DNA of 64,000 nt from Isochrysis galbana (GCA_018136815.1 CM030936.1:1834569-1898568), one strand, 5' to 3'. Counted from the first letter of the stretch, positions 32,295-42,616 are shown. A program made the numbers and translations. The notes: a model not told the origin generated them from the letters alone.

Positions 32295-34161
32295 CTACCT
32301 AGTGAGCATCCTCTTTGCCCATTCGATCCCGTCTCCGGTGATTTCTCTCGAATCGCTTTCTTGCAGGTCCCCGAGCCATATGTCGCCATATCTCTCTCTC
32401 CGCAGCTCCAGAACCGGGTGGCCACAATTGGCCAGCATCCGTCGGACCATTCGATGTTTGCCCTCCTTCACTACCAGACGAACATCAGCGCCACTCACCT
32501 CCAACAGCTTGCCTTGGACAACGAAGGGCTGCCCATCCTCTATCGTCTCGACACCAACTCTGAGTGCAACACCGAGAGCTTCATCATCGACAACGTTTTC
32601 CACGGTAGCCACGTATTCCCGTTCCACCTAGCAGGAATTGCATGGGATTGGAATGAAAGATGGTAGATGATCTCGCAATTGAGCGCTCCGCGACGACGCG
32701 GTATCTAGCCACGGCAGACGGTTGCTGAAGATGTGGCTGGGCCGCAAATTAGACCACGTATCGCCGATAGGTGCTGCATGGCTATCTCACCTCGTACTTT
32801 GGATGAAGTAGTCGGTGTGTCAGATCTCCGTCGCTAGAGAACAGCAATAGGCCCGAGGTGTCGGCATCCAATCTGCCAATAGGGTGCAGCTGCTGCCAAC
32901 TGGGCGGAAGCACATGAGATAGGCATGGTCTACCACGCTCATCCTTCATGGTTGAATGCACACCAACCTACAGTGCATTACCGGGTAGGCGTGTGAGTTG
33001 GGCTCTTGGGCAGGCGCAAGGAGTGGTAGCATCACGGCAACTCGACAAAAGTCGCGCACCGGCTTGTGGTAAGCGACCAACAAAGGAAGAGGCGGATACG
33101 GCACTCCGTCGACGAGCGGAGCGGCGCTCTCAGGTACTTTGAGCTTGGCCCCCATCTTCCCGACGACCTGGCCGTCGAGTGAAACGAGGCCCGCCCGTAT
33201 CATCGAGTCCACCTGCGATCGGCGCGGGGGTTGGGATGGCTCAGCTCTCCTCCTCCGCTTGTCCTCTCTCTCCGATTCCACCTCTCCCCTCCCTTCCTCT
33301 AGCCCTCTCCTTTTGTACCTCCCTCTACCGCTTCCTTCCATATCCATGCCTCGGCTTTGCCAACCGCCGTTTATAGTTGCCCCACTCGCTCCATGTAGTT
33401 TCCTTATCCCCCTCTCGCTCTCACTCACCTTCTTGTCCTCTCTTTCTGCCCCTCCGCCATGCCCAACCCGACCCCCCTTTCCCTATCCATCCCTTTCGTC
33501 CAATCGCATTTTCTCTCCTCCTCCTCCCTCCCTGTCCTTTCCCTCCCTTCTCCCTCTACCCCTCCTCCAGCTCTCTAACTCTCTCCACCCTTTCCTTATC
33601 TTTACCTCCACGTCTCTCCTCCTCTCCCCCTCATTCCCCCCGCCTCGCCGCTTCCCTCCTATCCCTGAAGCCGTGTTCTATCGCTTCCAGTCTCTCACTG
33701 CAGCTGCCCCTTTCTCCCCCGATTCCCTCCCCTCGTCTCCATCATCCATTTCTACTTCCTCCTTCCTCTCCTCCTCGCAGTCCTCTCTCCCTACTTCCCT
33801 TCCTTCCTTCACCCCGCCTCTCATTTCTCTCTTCCTCCTACCTCAACACCAAAAGTTACACCCCTCCTCCACGTGTGCGCCATTGTCCTTCACTCCCCCC
33901 TCCCTCTCCACACGTCCCATACTCTCCCTCCCACCATCCTTCTCTCCTTCACTCTCCCCAACCCCGCCCCTCCTCCTGATTCTCCCCCCCCCCCCCCACC
34001 TTCCCCCCCCCCTCACCCACCTGCTTGCGCGAGCCAGCGCCGCGGTTTGCGAGCAGCTTGTCGAGACGAGTAAGTGGCGCGCCTGTGCACATCATCTGTA
34101 CTGCCCCCGACCGCCCCGCAATAGCGGGGAGCAGCAGTGCCGACAGTGCCACGACCGCCAT
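32295..34161 (-). CDS. RsuA/RluB/RluE-family pseudouridine synthase
   Basis: Isomerises uridine to pseudouridine in rRNA. Four exons, all phase 0 and GT-AG: 34021-34161 (47 codons), 33060-33212 (51), 32791-32967 (59) and 32295-32627 (110 plus stop), giving 267 residues. The leader MAVVALSALLLPAIAG looks like a signal peptide, so an organelle (plastid) rRNA target is inferred. The S4 RNA-binding domain spans the first junction (RLDKLLANRGAGSRKQ then VDSMIRAGLVSLDGQVV). The catalytic motif is HPIGRLDADTSGLLLF, with Asp in RLDADTS. The C-terminal part has EGKHRMVRRMLANCGH, the family signature, and then LRRERYGDIWLGDLQ. Intron 1 (33213-34020) is a long purine-rich tract on the sense strand. Confidence 0.9.
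33213..34020. repeat. Pyrimidine-rich (CT) low-complexity intron
   Basis: About 800 bases almost entirely of C and T on the plus strand, forming intron 1 of the pseudouridine synthase gene. A 373-codon Ser/Pro/Leu-rich frame across it on the plus strand is an artefact of composition. Confidence 0.85.
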
Positions 34162-34955
34162 GGGCGCGAGGAAGACCACGAGAGAGAGAGCAGACGCGAG
34201 GAGGAGGGTGCAAGGGACGTGGGTTGTAGCGATGGGAGAGAAGATGGGAGAGGTGTGTGATTGGCTTGAAAGAAGGGTGGAGTGGGGGATGAAGAGGGCA
34301 GGCGAGGAGGCTTGACAGACGAGGAAAAGAAAGCTCTGCAGTTCCAGCAGTCGAGGCTGCTGAGGGGATGGTCTGCTTCAAAACAGTGAAGAAAGCCCCC
34401 AGCAGCGAGAGCAAGGCGAGGAGAAAACGGGGAGAAGCAGACGAGAGAAGTAAACGAGAGAGAGAGAGAGTAAATTTAGACCATGTCACAGAAAGAAAGA
34501 GACAACACGCCCTCCTCGCGAGCCCAATTCGCAGTGTGGCTAGGCTAGGTGCGACTGGAAGTGGATGATGACCCAAGTACTCGCGCGAATCCGGGAGGAG
34601 CCACGAGGTTGTGGTCGGCGAGAACGCGAGAGCTACCCACCCCGACATGGAAGCGGTGGTGGGAAGGGGGTTCGTCGGGGAGCTGAAACACGTACTCCGA
34701 GGGCTGCGCCGAAAGACGCTCTTTAGCGCACAAGAAGAGAGAGGCGAGGGCGGCTAGTTGTGGAATGGCGGAGGGAACCCTGCTGCGGGCTGCGGGCGGC
34801 GGCGAGATCGGAATTCGGACGATGCGCCTTTCAGCATGGTGCTTGCGCTGCTTTTCCTATAGTCTGAGCCACAAGAAACGCGAGTCTACAGCACCGAAGT
34901 CGTGTGTCCGAAGGCCGGTTGTGGAGTCCTGGCGGCCCATGAAGACAAAGGCGAG
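34162..34955. other. Intergenic, no supported gene
   Basis: Upstream of the pseudouridine synthase gene. A minus-strand frame (34545-34733, with YVFQLPDEPPSHHRFHVG) could be a retroelement remnant linked to the RT fragment that begins at 34960, but it matches no domain I can name. Confidence 0.4.
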
Positions 34956-34959
34956 GACT

Positions 34960-35345
34960 TACTTAAGCAAAGCGGTCCCTGTGTCCCTGTAGAAGCGTGC
35001 TGCGGCGACAGGGGAGGCTGGAGGCTGCCGGGACAAGGTACAAGGTGACAAGGTGTCTCGCAGCACTGCAGCACTTGTAGGGCGTCGGGTGCCGGAAGCG
35101 GGATGCGCGTGTCGCGCGTGCGGCCCACTCCTGCGAGCGGTTCGTCAGGTCTATGGAAAACATGAAGTCGTGGCGGCGGGCGAGCCGGCGGAGCCTTCCT
35201 AGGGATTCGAAGCAGCACGAGCGGCGGAGGCAGTGCTCGTTCACCCATCTCAGGTCGATGACGAGGCGCCATTTCCCGTTGTGTTCCACTATGAAGGCCC
35301 GGGAGACGAAGTCGAGGCAGTCTGTTGCCGCATCCAGAGTATTTT
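34960..35345 (-). pseudogene. Reverse transcriptase fragment of a different retroelement
   Basis: The minus strand encodes LDFVSRAFIVEHNGKWRLV then IDLRWVNEHCLRR...HDFMFSIDL, the early RT motifs (basic K/R block, D-R-N block and the first catalytic Asp in FSIDL). The spacing and wording differ from the gypsy RT in this window and resemble DIRS-like or other non-gypsy polymerases. Downstream the frame is lost and the YxDD box is absent, so it is a dead fragment. Confidence 0.65.
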
Positions 35346-35864
35346 ATAGACTCTATGCGGATGCGGTGTCTCCATCATGCGTTGTGTGAAGAAAATTGAG
35401 TGAGTTTTGTTTTCACCAGTGAGTTGTCTCGAAGTCTCGAAGCTCCGCCGCATTGCACGCCAAATTTGTTTTTGGTTGTCCTTACTGCTTGTTTCATTGG
35501 TTTGTTTGTGCGATGTTGCGTTACGTTTTCTCGGACTTTTCTTGTTGGTAGTGAGTGAGTGATGGGGTGGTGTCTCGTGGGCCCTCGTCGCGATGTAGCG
35601 CGCTCCCTCCCCCTCTCTCAAGACTTCTCTTCACTCTGTGCCCCTAGCTTGCCCCATTGCATTGAGACTTGCCACGATCAAGCACCCGCTTGATTCCACA
35701 GTTTGAAGACATCCCTCACTCAATCGCACGGCCTCGCTTGCACTCCGCGCGCGCGCGCCACGCCCCACCCATCCATCATGTGGTTGCCCGCAGCCCGCTT
35801 GCTTGCCCGTATGACACATACGCCCGCTTGCCCAAGGGAGTGAGCTGTGCTCTCGCCTGGAAGG

Positions 35865-35980
35865 AAGAAAGGTGGGGAAACTTCCCCTCTCTTCGAGAGA
35901 ACGAGAGAGGGCGCTCCACAACCCTAGATCCTAGGCGTCCACACGAAGTTTTTGACCGAGAACGAGAACGAGAGAATTAT
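35865..35980 (+). repeat. Dispersed repeat (second copy of 26330-26470)
   Basis: Carries AAAGGTGGGGAAACTTCCCC, CGCTCCACAACCCTAG, GTTTTTGACCGAGAACGAG and AATTATAA in the same order as the minus strand of 26330-26470. It lies just 5' of the repeat bordering the gypsy polyprotein. Confidence 0.75.
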
Positions 35981-35996
35981 AATTAATTAAAATTAA

Positions 35997-36165
35997 AATG
36001 TTATATCCTAGCCAACCCCACTAGCTAATTGGACACAACTTTTCAGCCCCGGACTCCCGCCATGCCTGGCGAGCCATGTGTCCGAGTGGTACCGGGGGGG
36101 GGGGGCATTGCCCCCTCCCCTCGATATTTGTCCTCCCCCCAGTGCAAGCACCGACCCTACGCACC
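35997..36165 (-). repeat. Dispersed repeat with AT-rich tail (partner at 60468-60640)
   Basis: About 170 bases nearly identical to 60468-60640: GTTATATCCTAGCCAACCCC, AGCTAATTGGACA, GTGGTACCGGGG and CGATATTTGTCCTCCCCCCA. In both places the low-coordinate end runs into an A/T-rich tract, so on the minus strand it looks like the 3' end of a tailed retroposon. At its other end the similarity stops at about 36165 and the gypsy element begins, so this repeat marks the 5' truncation point of that element. Confidence 0.8.
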
Positions 36166-36280
36166 CCTGTTGTATTCAGGCCTCTCGGCGTGAATATTTC
36201 GGCATGAGCGCGCTCCTTCTTCGTTATATATCGTCTTCTATGTTCGTCGTGCCCGCCATCTCGCCGAAGCTGCTCTAGCC

Positions 36281-39200
36281 TTGCGGCGGCCGCACGCGAG
36301 CACTCATTCATCACCCGCTGCCGTACTGCCGACGCATTTTGACGAGCTTTGCGCTGAGTTAGCGGCGATCCACGACGCCGTGACGCTCGACGCGGCCGAG
36401 GGGATTCCTCCACCCCGCGTTCTAGTCGTCGGTGAAGCTAGCGGGGTCGTGTCTTCGATGTTCCTACTCGCCGGAGCGCACGTCGCGACGTGCGATCTAC
36501 GACCGTCGGAGATCGACTACATTCCCCACTTCTGCGGAGATGCTCTTCACATTCAAAACCTCGGTTGGGACCTCGTGGTCGCGCATCCGCCGTGCACGTA
36601 TTTGTCGGCGGTGAGTTGCCAGTGGCTCGATCGGGAGCCGGGACGACGCCAGGCTCTCGAATCCGCCGCTAGAGTCTTCCTCGCCATGGCAAGCGCCGAC
36701 GCGCCTTTCGTTGCCGTCGAAAATCCTCGAATGCACGCGGAAGCCTCTGCCTTAGTCGGGGGGTTGCGACCGCGGCAGTTTGTGCAGCCGTGGCAGCACG
36801 GCACGGGCCATCAAAAAGCAACTGGCCTGTACCTGACGGCTTCACTCCCGTCCTTGCAGCCTTCGAAGATTGTCGAGGGACGTCTATCCGCTATGGCGGA
36901 TCTATCGCCGTCGCCCCACCGTGGCGCCCTTCGCAGCCGCACCTATGTGGGCATTGCCGGTGCAATGGCGGCCCAGTGGATGCCGGTCTTGCGCCGTTAT
37001 GCGCGCGAAGCCAAGGCGTCGCGTTCGCTCGACTTCACGGTGGACTGGGCAATTTCCCAAGCAGCTGCCAGCTTGAGAGAACGCCCTTCGCTTTGCTCGA
37101 CCGGTTTCGAGCTGGCTGAGCCGAGGACGGCTCTGGCTCGTTTCATGGAGGGGAGAGGCGAAGCAGCTTCTAGCTCTCACCTCACGCCTCCCAGCGGTTC
37201 GCCAGTGTCTGATTCGGTTGTCGTGATCCCGGACGCAGGCCCCGTTGCCGATGCTTCTCGCCTGCTTCATCAGGAGGACTCGGAAACAAACGTATCGCAA
37301 GACGAGGCCGAGGCGGAAGGAGACCGCTTCCTGCCGTGGGAGTGGCCCATAGAGGACCGCTCTACAACGCCAGGCCCTCCAAACACGGTGAAGAAGCGCC
37401 GCAGCAAGTGGCAGGTCTTCGATCGTGATGTAATTTCGGGGGTCCATCGGTGGCAGGATGTCACGCCTTCCATCGCCCAAGAAATCGCTGAGCAAGCGGC
37501 AGCTGCGGAGCCGTCGGAACCTTCCATCTTGTCTCGACTGGGCTCTCAAGGCATCAATGCACTATCTCCGAGCGCCTCCTTCACGGCTGGCGACGAAGGA
37601 GTGGCCGAACCGACCGGTTCGGTCGTAGCCGAAAGGCCACTTGAAAACGGGGATGTTGGGCTGGACTCGGGAGAAGATGATACGCCCGAGATGCCAGAAC
37701 ACCGGAGCATGCAGACCCTCGAGACCAAGCCCTCCGACGCCGCCGAAGGAGAGGGTACTCCACGGGCACTGTGTTGCGATGGGGCTGCCGCTAGGGGTCT
37801 CAGTGCGGCTGGTTTTTCCGAGTTGTCGAAGCTTCCGAAGACAGACTTGCAGAAGTCCCTGGAGAAGGAATGGTCACGCCAAATGGATCAACCTCGGCAT
37901 CCGACGGACCGTCGAGGGCTAGGCTATGATGGCGTGCCTAACCCCTCTAGTTCAGCAAAGGCATCCCCACGCTCCTCGATACCATTCGTGCCGCAGACGG
38001 TGGCCGCCGCTATCGAGCGAGTGCCCCACGTCGATGAATCTTCTTCGTCCAGGCTAGCCTCCAATCCAACCACCCTGTCACCCGGAGCCGGAACCTCACT
38101 TCCGGTGGAATCTATCGCGGACACTCCGCCGCCGCTCTACCCTCGTCACTGCCTCTATGTCCGCGATCTCGTGGTCTGCCGTGCCGATGGCGACCGCGCA
38201 GCTCAAGGGTTCGTTCTCCCGGACGTTGCCCTCACGGTGAACAGCACCCTGGCTGACACTGGAGCGGGCCCGTCAGTAATCACCACTGCTCTTCTCGATC
38301 GACTACCTGAAGACGCTTGCGTCGAACGCGTATCGGACGCTACCGTCCCCAACCTACATGGGCCGGACGGCCTTCCTCTCATCACTAGGGGCCGGGCTAG
38401 CCTCGTCTTCTCCTTGTCCGGTCGCCTCTTCCGTCATTCGTTCGCGGTCATCGAAGGAAACCCGATGCTTCTGCTCGGGAACGATTTTTTGGCCGCCCAC
38501 TCCGCTACCATTTCTCTCGACGCCGCGAGCTCGGAAGGAAGCCTCCGCCTCCGTCCGGCCTCTGGCGATTCAGAAGACTCTTCAAGAGCCCTTTCCGAAT
38601 GTGTAGTCAGAGTTTCCACGGCGCCGCCCCCAGTCGCGGACGCCGGCTTCGTCGGAGCTATCTCGATGTCACCCGGTCAGCCGCTGACTGTCGACTTTCT
38701 GGAGAGGTCGACGGCAACACGAGAGGTCCCGGCCGGATCGGAGGGTGAGGCTGCTGCTGATGCTAGACAGCCACTCTATACACCTCTCTTTGAGTCTGCC
38801 GACGAGTTTGCGGCCAAAGCTCCGGCGTCTACCTCGTCCGAATATCTTCTCTACACGGAGCAAGCGGTGACGATTCCTGCCTTCCACCGCGCAACCATCT
38901 GGGTCAGGGTTCCGCTAGCTCTCCGAGATCATTCGGACTGCGCGATGCTGGTCGACCGCCTACCAAATCGCGAGGCTCTCGATTCGTCTCCTCTCGTAAT
39001 GCCCACGGTGGTCACGCCCACGGAAGATCATCGCATCGCGGTGACGATCGTCCACACCGGGGTCAATGCGCTGACCCTGCCGTCTCTGCATCCGATAGCT
39101 TCGCTCCAGGTGCGTTTCAAGTTGCACCGGGGCTGGACTCCGACTGGAAGCGAGGGGGATGGTGACCCTGTCACCGCGCTGAGCGAGGAGCAACGATCTC

Positions 39201-42200
39201 TACTCGACTCAGCCACCATCGATCCAGACCGGCTTCTTTCCGACGATCAACGAGAAGAAGTACGCCAACTCTTGGCCCGGCGCATCAAAGCTTTCGCGTT
39301 GCACCCGGGGGCTCCAAACCATACGCACGTTCTCGAGGTGGAGTTGCCACTCAACCCCGGCGCTGTTCCTCACCGGCACGCTCCGTCTAGAGTGGGCCGC
39401 GCAGGCGAGCTCATCATAGAAGAGGAGGTAGCCAAGATGGAAGCCGCCGGCATTATTCGCAAGTCAAATTCGGCTTGGGCTTCCCGAGTAGTCCTGGTCA
39501 GCAAGAAAGATGGCTCCGTTCGATTCTGCGTGGACTACCGCGACACGAACGCCAAGCTACGCGTCGAGGATAGCCCTCTACCCCTCATTGTAGAGGCTAT
39601 TGATAGGCTAGCGTCCGGCCAAGGGCCGCTCAGTTCTCTCTTCTTATGTACTCTCGATTTAGCCTCTGGTTTTTGGGGCATCCCGATCAAAGAATCGCAC
39701 AAACATATCACCGCTTTCACCACCCACCGCGGCAAATACGAGTTCAACTTTCTACCGTTCGGCATCCAATCAGGTCCCTCCTACATGTGCCGCTTGATGG
39801 ACATCGTTCTCGGTGCGCTAGCGTGGGAGATCTGCATGCCTTACCTCGATGATGTGGGCATCTGGTCAACGGGCGTGGGTCCTTCCGAAGAGGCCAGGGC
39901 ACAGGCTTCGTTCGAGCAAATGCTTCACCGGCTAGACCTCGTTCTCGAACGGCTAGAGTGGGCCGGTCTGACCTGCAAGATGTCCAAGTGTGTCTTCTTT
40001 GCCACCTCTACGGAGTACCTCGGTCACGTTGTCTCGAGGGAAGGTCTCAAGATGGACCCGAAGAAGGTCGCAGCTGTCGCCGACATCGACCCGTCATCCA
40101 TCAACTCCTTGGAAGCGATTCGATCTTTCCTCGGCCTTTGCTCCTACTATCGTCGATTCATTCGCCAATTCGCCGCTAAGGCTGCTCCTCTCACTGCCCT
40201 CACGCGGAAGGGCTGCGACGTGGCAAAGGAGTCCCAGTCCGAGGAGTGTCGCCGAGCTATCCAAGAGCTCAAGACAGCGATCACTTCGGAGCCCGTCTTG
40301 ACTCCACCCAGGGATGATCGGCCCTTCATCGTCAAGACCGATGGGGCTAGCAAGTTGGGTATCGCCGGCATCCTCTCGCAGCTAGGAGACGATAACCGTG
40401 AACGAGTCGTTGGGTATTACGCTCGCAGTCTCACCTCGGCCGAACGCCATTGGACGGTGACCGAGATTGAGCTCTTGGCTGCCCTGGAATCAATCCGAAA
40501 TTGGCGACCCTACCTTTGGGGGCGTCGGTTCAAGTTAGTCGTTGACCACTCCGCGCTGCGATGGCTGCATACCATGAAGGATCAAGTAGCCGGTGGGCCA
40601 GCCTCTCGGCTGACTCGGTGGGCTCTCAAGTTGGCTGAGTACCGGTTCGATGTCGAACATAAACCAGGAGCTGTTCATCAGGATGCTGACGGGCTGTCCC
40701 GGCTAGCATCCCTGGAGCCGGAACACGAAGATGAACCACTCGCCGGCCCAGCGCCGCTAGCGGTACATGAGCCTAGCTCAGAGTCTCTAGCCGAGCGTGA
40801 ACGGTCTCATCCGGTGGCTGCCATCACGCGCTCCGTAGTTACGGCGCGAGGGCTTCAAGCTTTGGACCGATCTCGTCGTCGAGCCTCCGATTCCGGGCCC
40901 GCCATCCAGTCCAGTTATTTGGCCCCGGGTACGCCGACTTCCGAAGAGATGAGAGCGGCCCTGGCGGAAGATCCGTTCGTAGAGCCACTCCTAGGCTCAG
41001 GAGAGACGGTCAATCACGAGCCATCAGGCCTAGGGTCGCCTCCGCCAGCCGCCGCCTCAGGCCCCATTGTCGAAGATGATTCGTGTTCCAGTTCTGTCGC
41101 TCCCGCTCCCGCTCAGCAATCCAAGATGTTTCGCCGTTTCGTCGTTCACGATGGGCTCGTCTACTATCGCACCGTTCCTGACTCCACCGACCCGGACTCG
41201 CTAGTGCTCTATGTTCCGCCCTTGTTGCGGTCTCGCTACCTCTTTGCCTACCACGATCGCTCCGGTCACCTTGGAGTTTCTCGTATGTCCGGTCTTCTTC
41301 GTACTCGGGTATACTGGCCGGGCATGTCTTCCGACGTTGCATCCTACGTCCGGGAATGCCACGAGTGCACCCTCGCCAAGCCGCTACCTAGGGCTCTAGC
41401 GTCGCCCTCCGGTCTCTCCGTGGGTACCTACCCCTTTGATGTGGTCTACTGCGACGTGCTCTCACTGGCTCCCACTCACAACTTCGTGCCTGGAGTCTCG
41501 GGTTACGACAAGCTGGTCGTCTTCATCGACTCGCTCACTCGATGGATTGAGGCTGAGCCGTCGAATGGGGATCCCTCGTCGGAGATGGCCTTGGACATGT
41601 TCATCCGCTTGATTGTGACGCGTTATGGAGTCCCTAGGCAGCTTCGAACCGACGCCGGTTCGAATCTTTGTTCGGTTCTTGTTTCGCGTATTCTGGAGCT
41701 CACCGGGACTGATTTGTCGAGTACAGAGCCGTATCGACATGAGGGTGTAGGCTTCGTCGAACGCGCTCAGCAAACGCTCATTCGTTTGATGCGCGCCTCG
41801 AACGAGGGTGGCGGTCATTGGGTCGACCATTTGCCGTTCCTACTCCTCTCGTTGAGGGCTTCTTCCGGTCGTGTTACCTCCCGGTCTCCAGCGTCTTTGA
41901 TCTTTGGGCGTGAGCTGCGTCTGCCCGCTCAACTCTCTGATCCGAAGTCTGTTTCGCCAACTGCTCTCGAGGCGGCGTCCGCCGACGTTCGCTCGTACGC
42001 ATCCAGGCTCAATGCGAGCCTCCGCCTCTCTTGGTCCAGCGCTCTCGAGGCTACCCTGGCCGCTCAGGCTGAGTCAGTCCGTGACGCTACCATCAAGTCT
42101 CAAAGACCAGCGCGTTTCGAACCTAGGGATCGCGTCTGCATGCGATTACCAGGCCATGCCAACAAGTTGCAATTCATCTACTCGGGTCCCTACCGCGTCG

Positions 42201-42616
42201 TAGAGGCTCTGTCCGACACTAGGTACCGACTCCGTGATCTGGAGAACCGGTTAGTCAAGGAGGAGGTGCACATCTCGAACCTCCGGCCGTATCATACTTT
42301 CGTTGATGAAGAGCCGCTGGCTGACGACGAGTACATCGTTGAGAAGTTGCTCGATCGTCGTAGCCATGGCGATTCTACCGAGTACCTCGTGAAGTGGCGT
42401 GGCTATTCTCTTCGAGAAGCCACCTGGGAGCCTCGTTCCGAGTTGCTCCGTCGTTGTTCTGATTTGCTTGATGATTATGATCGCTCCGTCGAAGAGACTT
42501 GTCCAGAAGATGTTGAGTCCCCGGAAGCAACTTCTTCGTCGGCCAGGAATACTCCTCTTCCTCCCGTTCTCGATGCGCCGTCTTCGCGCACTCGCTCCAG
42601 GCTCCACTCTCGTTGA
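36281..42616 (+). CDS. Gypsy polyprotein: cytosine-methyltransferase-like domain, protease, RT, RNase H, integrase, chromodomain
   Basis: One open frame without stops. Residues about 40-240 form a methyltransferase-like domain of the type common in phages: SAM-binding RVLVVGEASG and CDLRPSE, motif IV HPPCTYLS (Cys105), motif VI VENP (Glu147), then FVQPWQHGTGHQKATGLYL. A Ser/Glu-rich linker follows. The aspartic protease has ADTGAG (Asp659) and LLLGNDFL. The RT has the YLDD box at 1188-1191; RNase H has Asp1354 in KTDGAS and continues to the QDADGLSRL block. The integrase has a zinc finger (HDRSGHLG...CHEC, near 1655) and catalytic Asp1725, Asp1791 and Glu1827, the latter pair with exact DX35E spacing. 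A chromodomain (about 2018-2070, YIVEKLLDRR...YLVKWRGYS...ATWEP) ends the protein. No CCHC gag knuckle is seen. No in-frame ATG lies upstream of the methyltransferase-like domain (open from 36194), consistent with 5' truncation. Confidence 0.95.
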   Translation: MRRPHASTHSSPAAVLPTHFDELCAELAAIHDAVTLDAAEGIPPPRVLVVGEASGVVSSMFLLAGAHVATCDLRPSEIDYIPHFCGDALHIQNLGWDLVVAHPPCTYLSAVSCQWLDREPGRRQALESAARVFLAMASADAPFVAVENPRMHAEASALVGGLRPRQFVQPWQHGTGHQKATGLYLTASLPSLQPSKIVEGRLSAMADLSPSPHRGALRSRTYVGIAGAMAAQWMPVLRRYAREAKASRSLDFTVDWAISQAAASLRERPSLCSTGFELAEPRTALARFMEGRGEAASSSHLTPPSGSPVSDSVVVIPDAGPVADASRLLHQEDSETNVSQDEAEAEGDRFLPWEWPIEDRSTTPGPPNTVKKRRSKWQVFDRDVISGVHRWQDVTPSIAQEIAEQAAAAEPSEPSILSRLGSQGINALSPSASFTAGDEGVAEPTGSVVAERPLENGDVGLDSGEDDTPEMPEHRSMQTLETKPSDAAEGEGTPRALCCDGAAARGLSAAGFSELSKLPKTDLQKSLEKEWSRQMDQPRHPTDRRGLGYDGVPNPSSSAKASPRSSIPFVPQTVAAAIERVPHVDESSSSRLASNPTTLSPGAGTSLPVESIADTPPPLYPRHCLYVRDLVVCRADGDRAAQGFVLPDVALTVNSTLADTGAGPSVITTALLDRLPEDACVERVSDATVPNLHGPDGLPLITRGRASLVFSLSGRLFRHSFAVIEGNPMLLLGNDFLAAHSATISLDAASSEGSLRLRPASGDSEDSSRALSECVVRVSTAPPPVADAGFVGAISMSPGQPLTVDFLERSTATREVPAGSEGEAAADARQPLYTPLFESADEFAAKAPASTSSEYLLYTEQAVTIPAFHRATIWVRVPLALRDHSDCAMLVDRLPNREALDSSPLVMPTVVTPTEDHRIAVTIVHTGVNALTLPSLHPIASLQVRFKLHRGWTPTGSEGDGDPVTALSEEQRSLLDSATIDPDRLLSDDQREEVRQLLARRIKAFALHPGAPNHTHVLEVELPLNPGAVPHRHAPSRVGRAGELIIEEEVAKMEAAGIIRKSNSAWASRVVLVSKKDGSVRFCVDYRDTNAKLRVEDSPLPLIVEAIDRLASGQGPLSSLFLCTLDLASGFWGIPIKESHKHITAFTTHRGKYEFNFLPFGIQSGPSYMCRLMDIVLGALAWEICMPYLDDVGIWSTGVGPSEEARAQASFEQMLHRLDLVLERLEWAGLTCKMSKCVFFATSTEYLGHVVSREGLKMDPKKVAAVADIDPSSINSLEAIRSFLGLCSYYRRFIRQFAAKAAPLTALTRKGCDVAKESQSEECRRAIQELKTAITSEPVLTPPRDDRPFIVKTDGASKLGIAGILSQLGDDNRERVVGYYARSLTSAERHWTVTEIELLAALESIRNWRPYLWGRRFKLVVDHSALRWLHTMKDQVAGGPASRLTRWALKLAEYRFDVEHKPGAVHQDADGLSRLASLEPEHEDEPLAGPAPLAVHEPSSESLAERERSHPVAAITRSVVTARGLQALDRSRRRASDSGPAIQSSYLAPGTPTSEEMRAALAEDPFVEPLLGSGETVNHEPSGLGSPPPAAASGPIVEDDSCSSSVAPAPAQQSKMFRRFVVHDGLVYYRTVPDSTDPDSLVLYVPPLLRSRYLFAYHDRSGHLGVSRMSGLLRTRVYWPGMSSDVASYVRECHECTLAKPLPRALASPSGLSVGTYPFDVVYCDVLSLAPTHNFVPGVSGYDKLVVFIDSLTRWIEAEPSNGDPSSEMALDMFIRLIVTRYGVPRQLRTDAGSNLCSVLVSRILELTGTDLSSTEPYRHEGVGFVERAQQTLIRLMRASNEGGGHWVDHLPFLLLSLRASSGRVTSRSPASLIFGRELRLPAQLSDPKSVSPTALEAASADVRSYASRLNASLRLSWSSALEATLAAQAESVRDATIKSQRPARFEPRDRVCMRLPGHANKLQFIYSGPYRVVEALSDTRYRLRDLENRLVKEEVHISNLRPYHTFVDEEPLADDEYIVEKLLDRRSHGDSTEYLVKWRGYSLREATWEPRSELLRRCSDLLDDYDRSVEETCPEDVESPEATSSSARNTPLPPVLDAPSSRTRSRLHSR

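Noticed and set aside
33139..34260. 373-codon plus-strand Ser/Pro/Leu-rich frame
   Set aside because: It lies over intron 1 and exons of the minus-strand pseudouridine synthase gene, whose exon joins and domains are clear.
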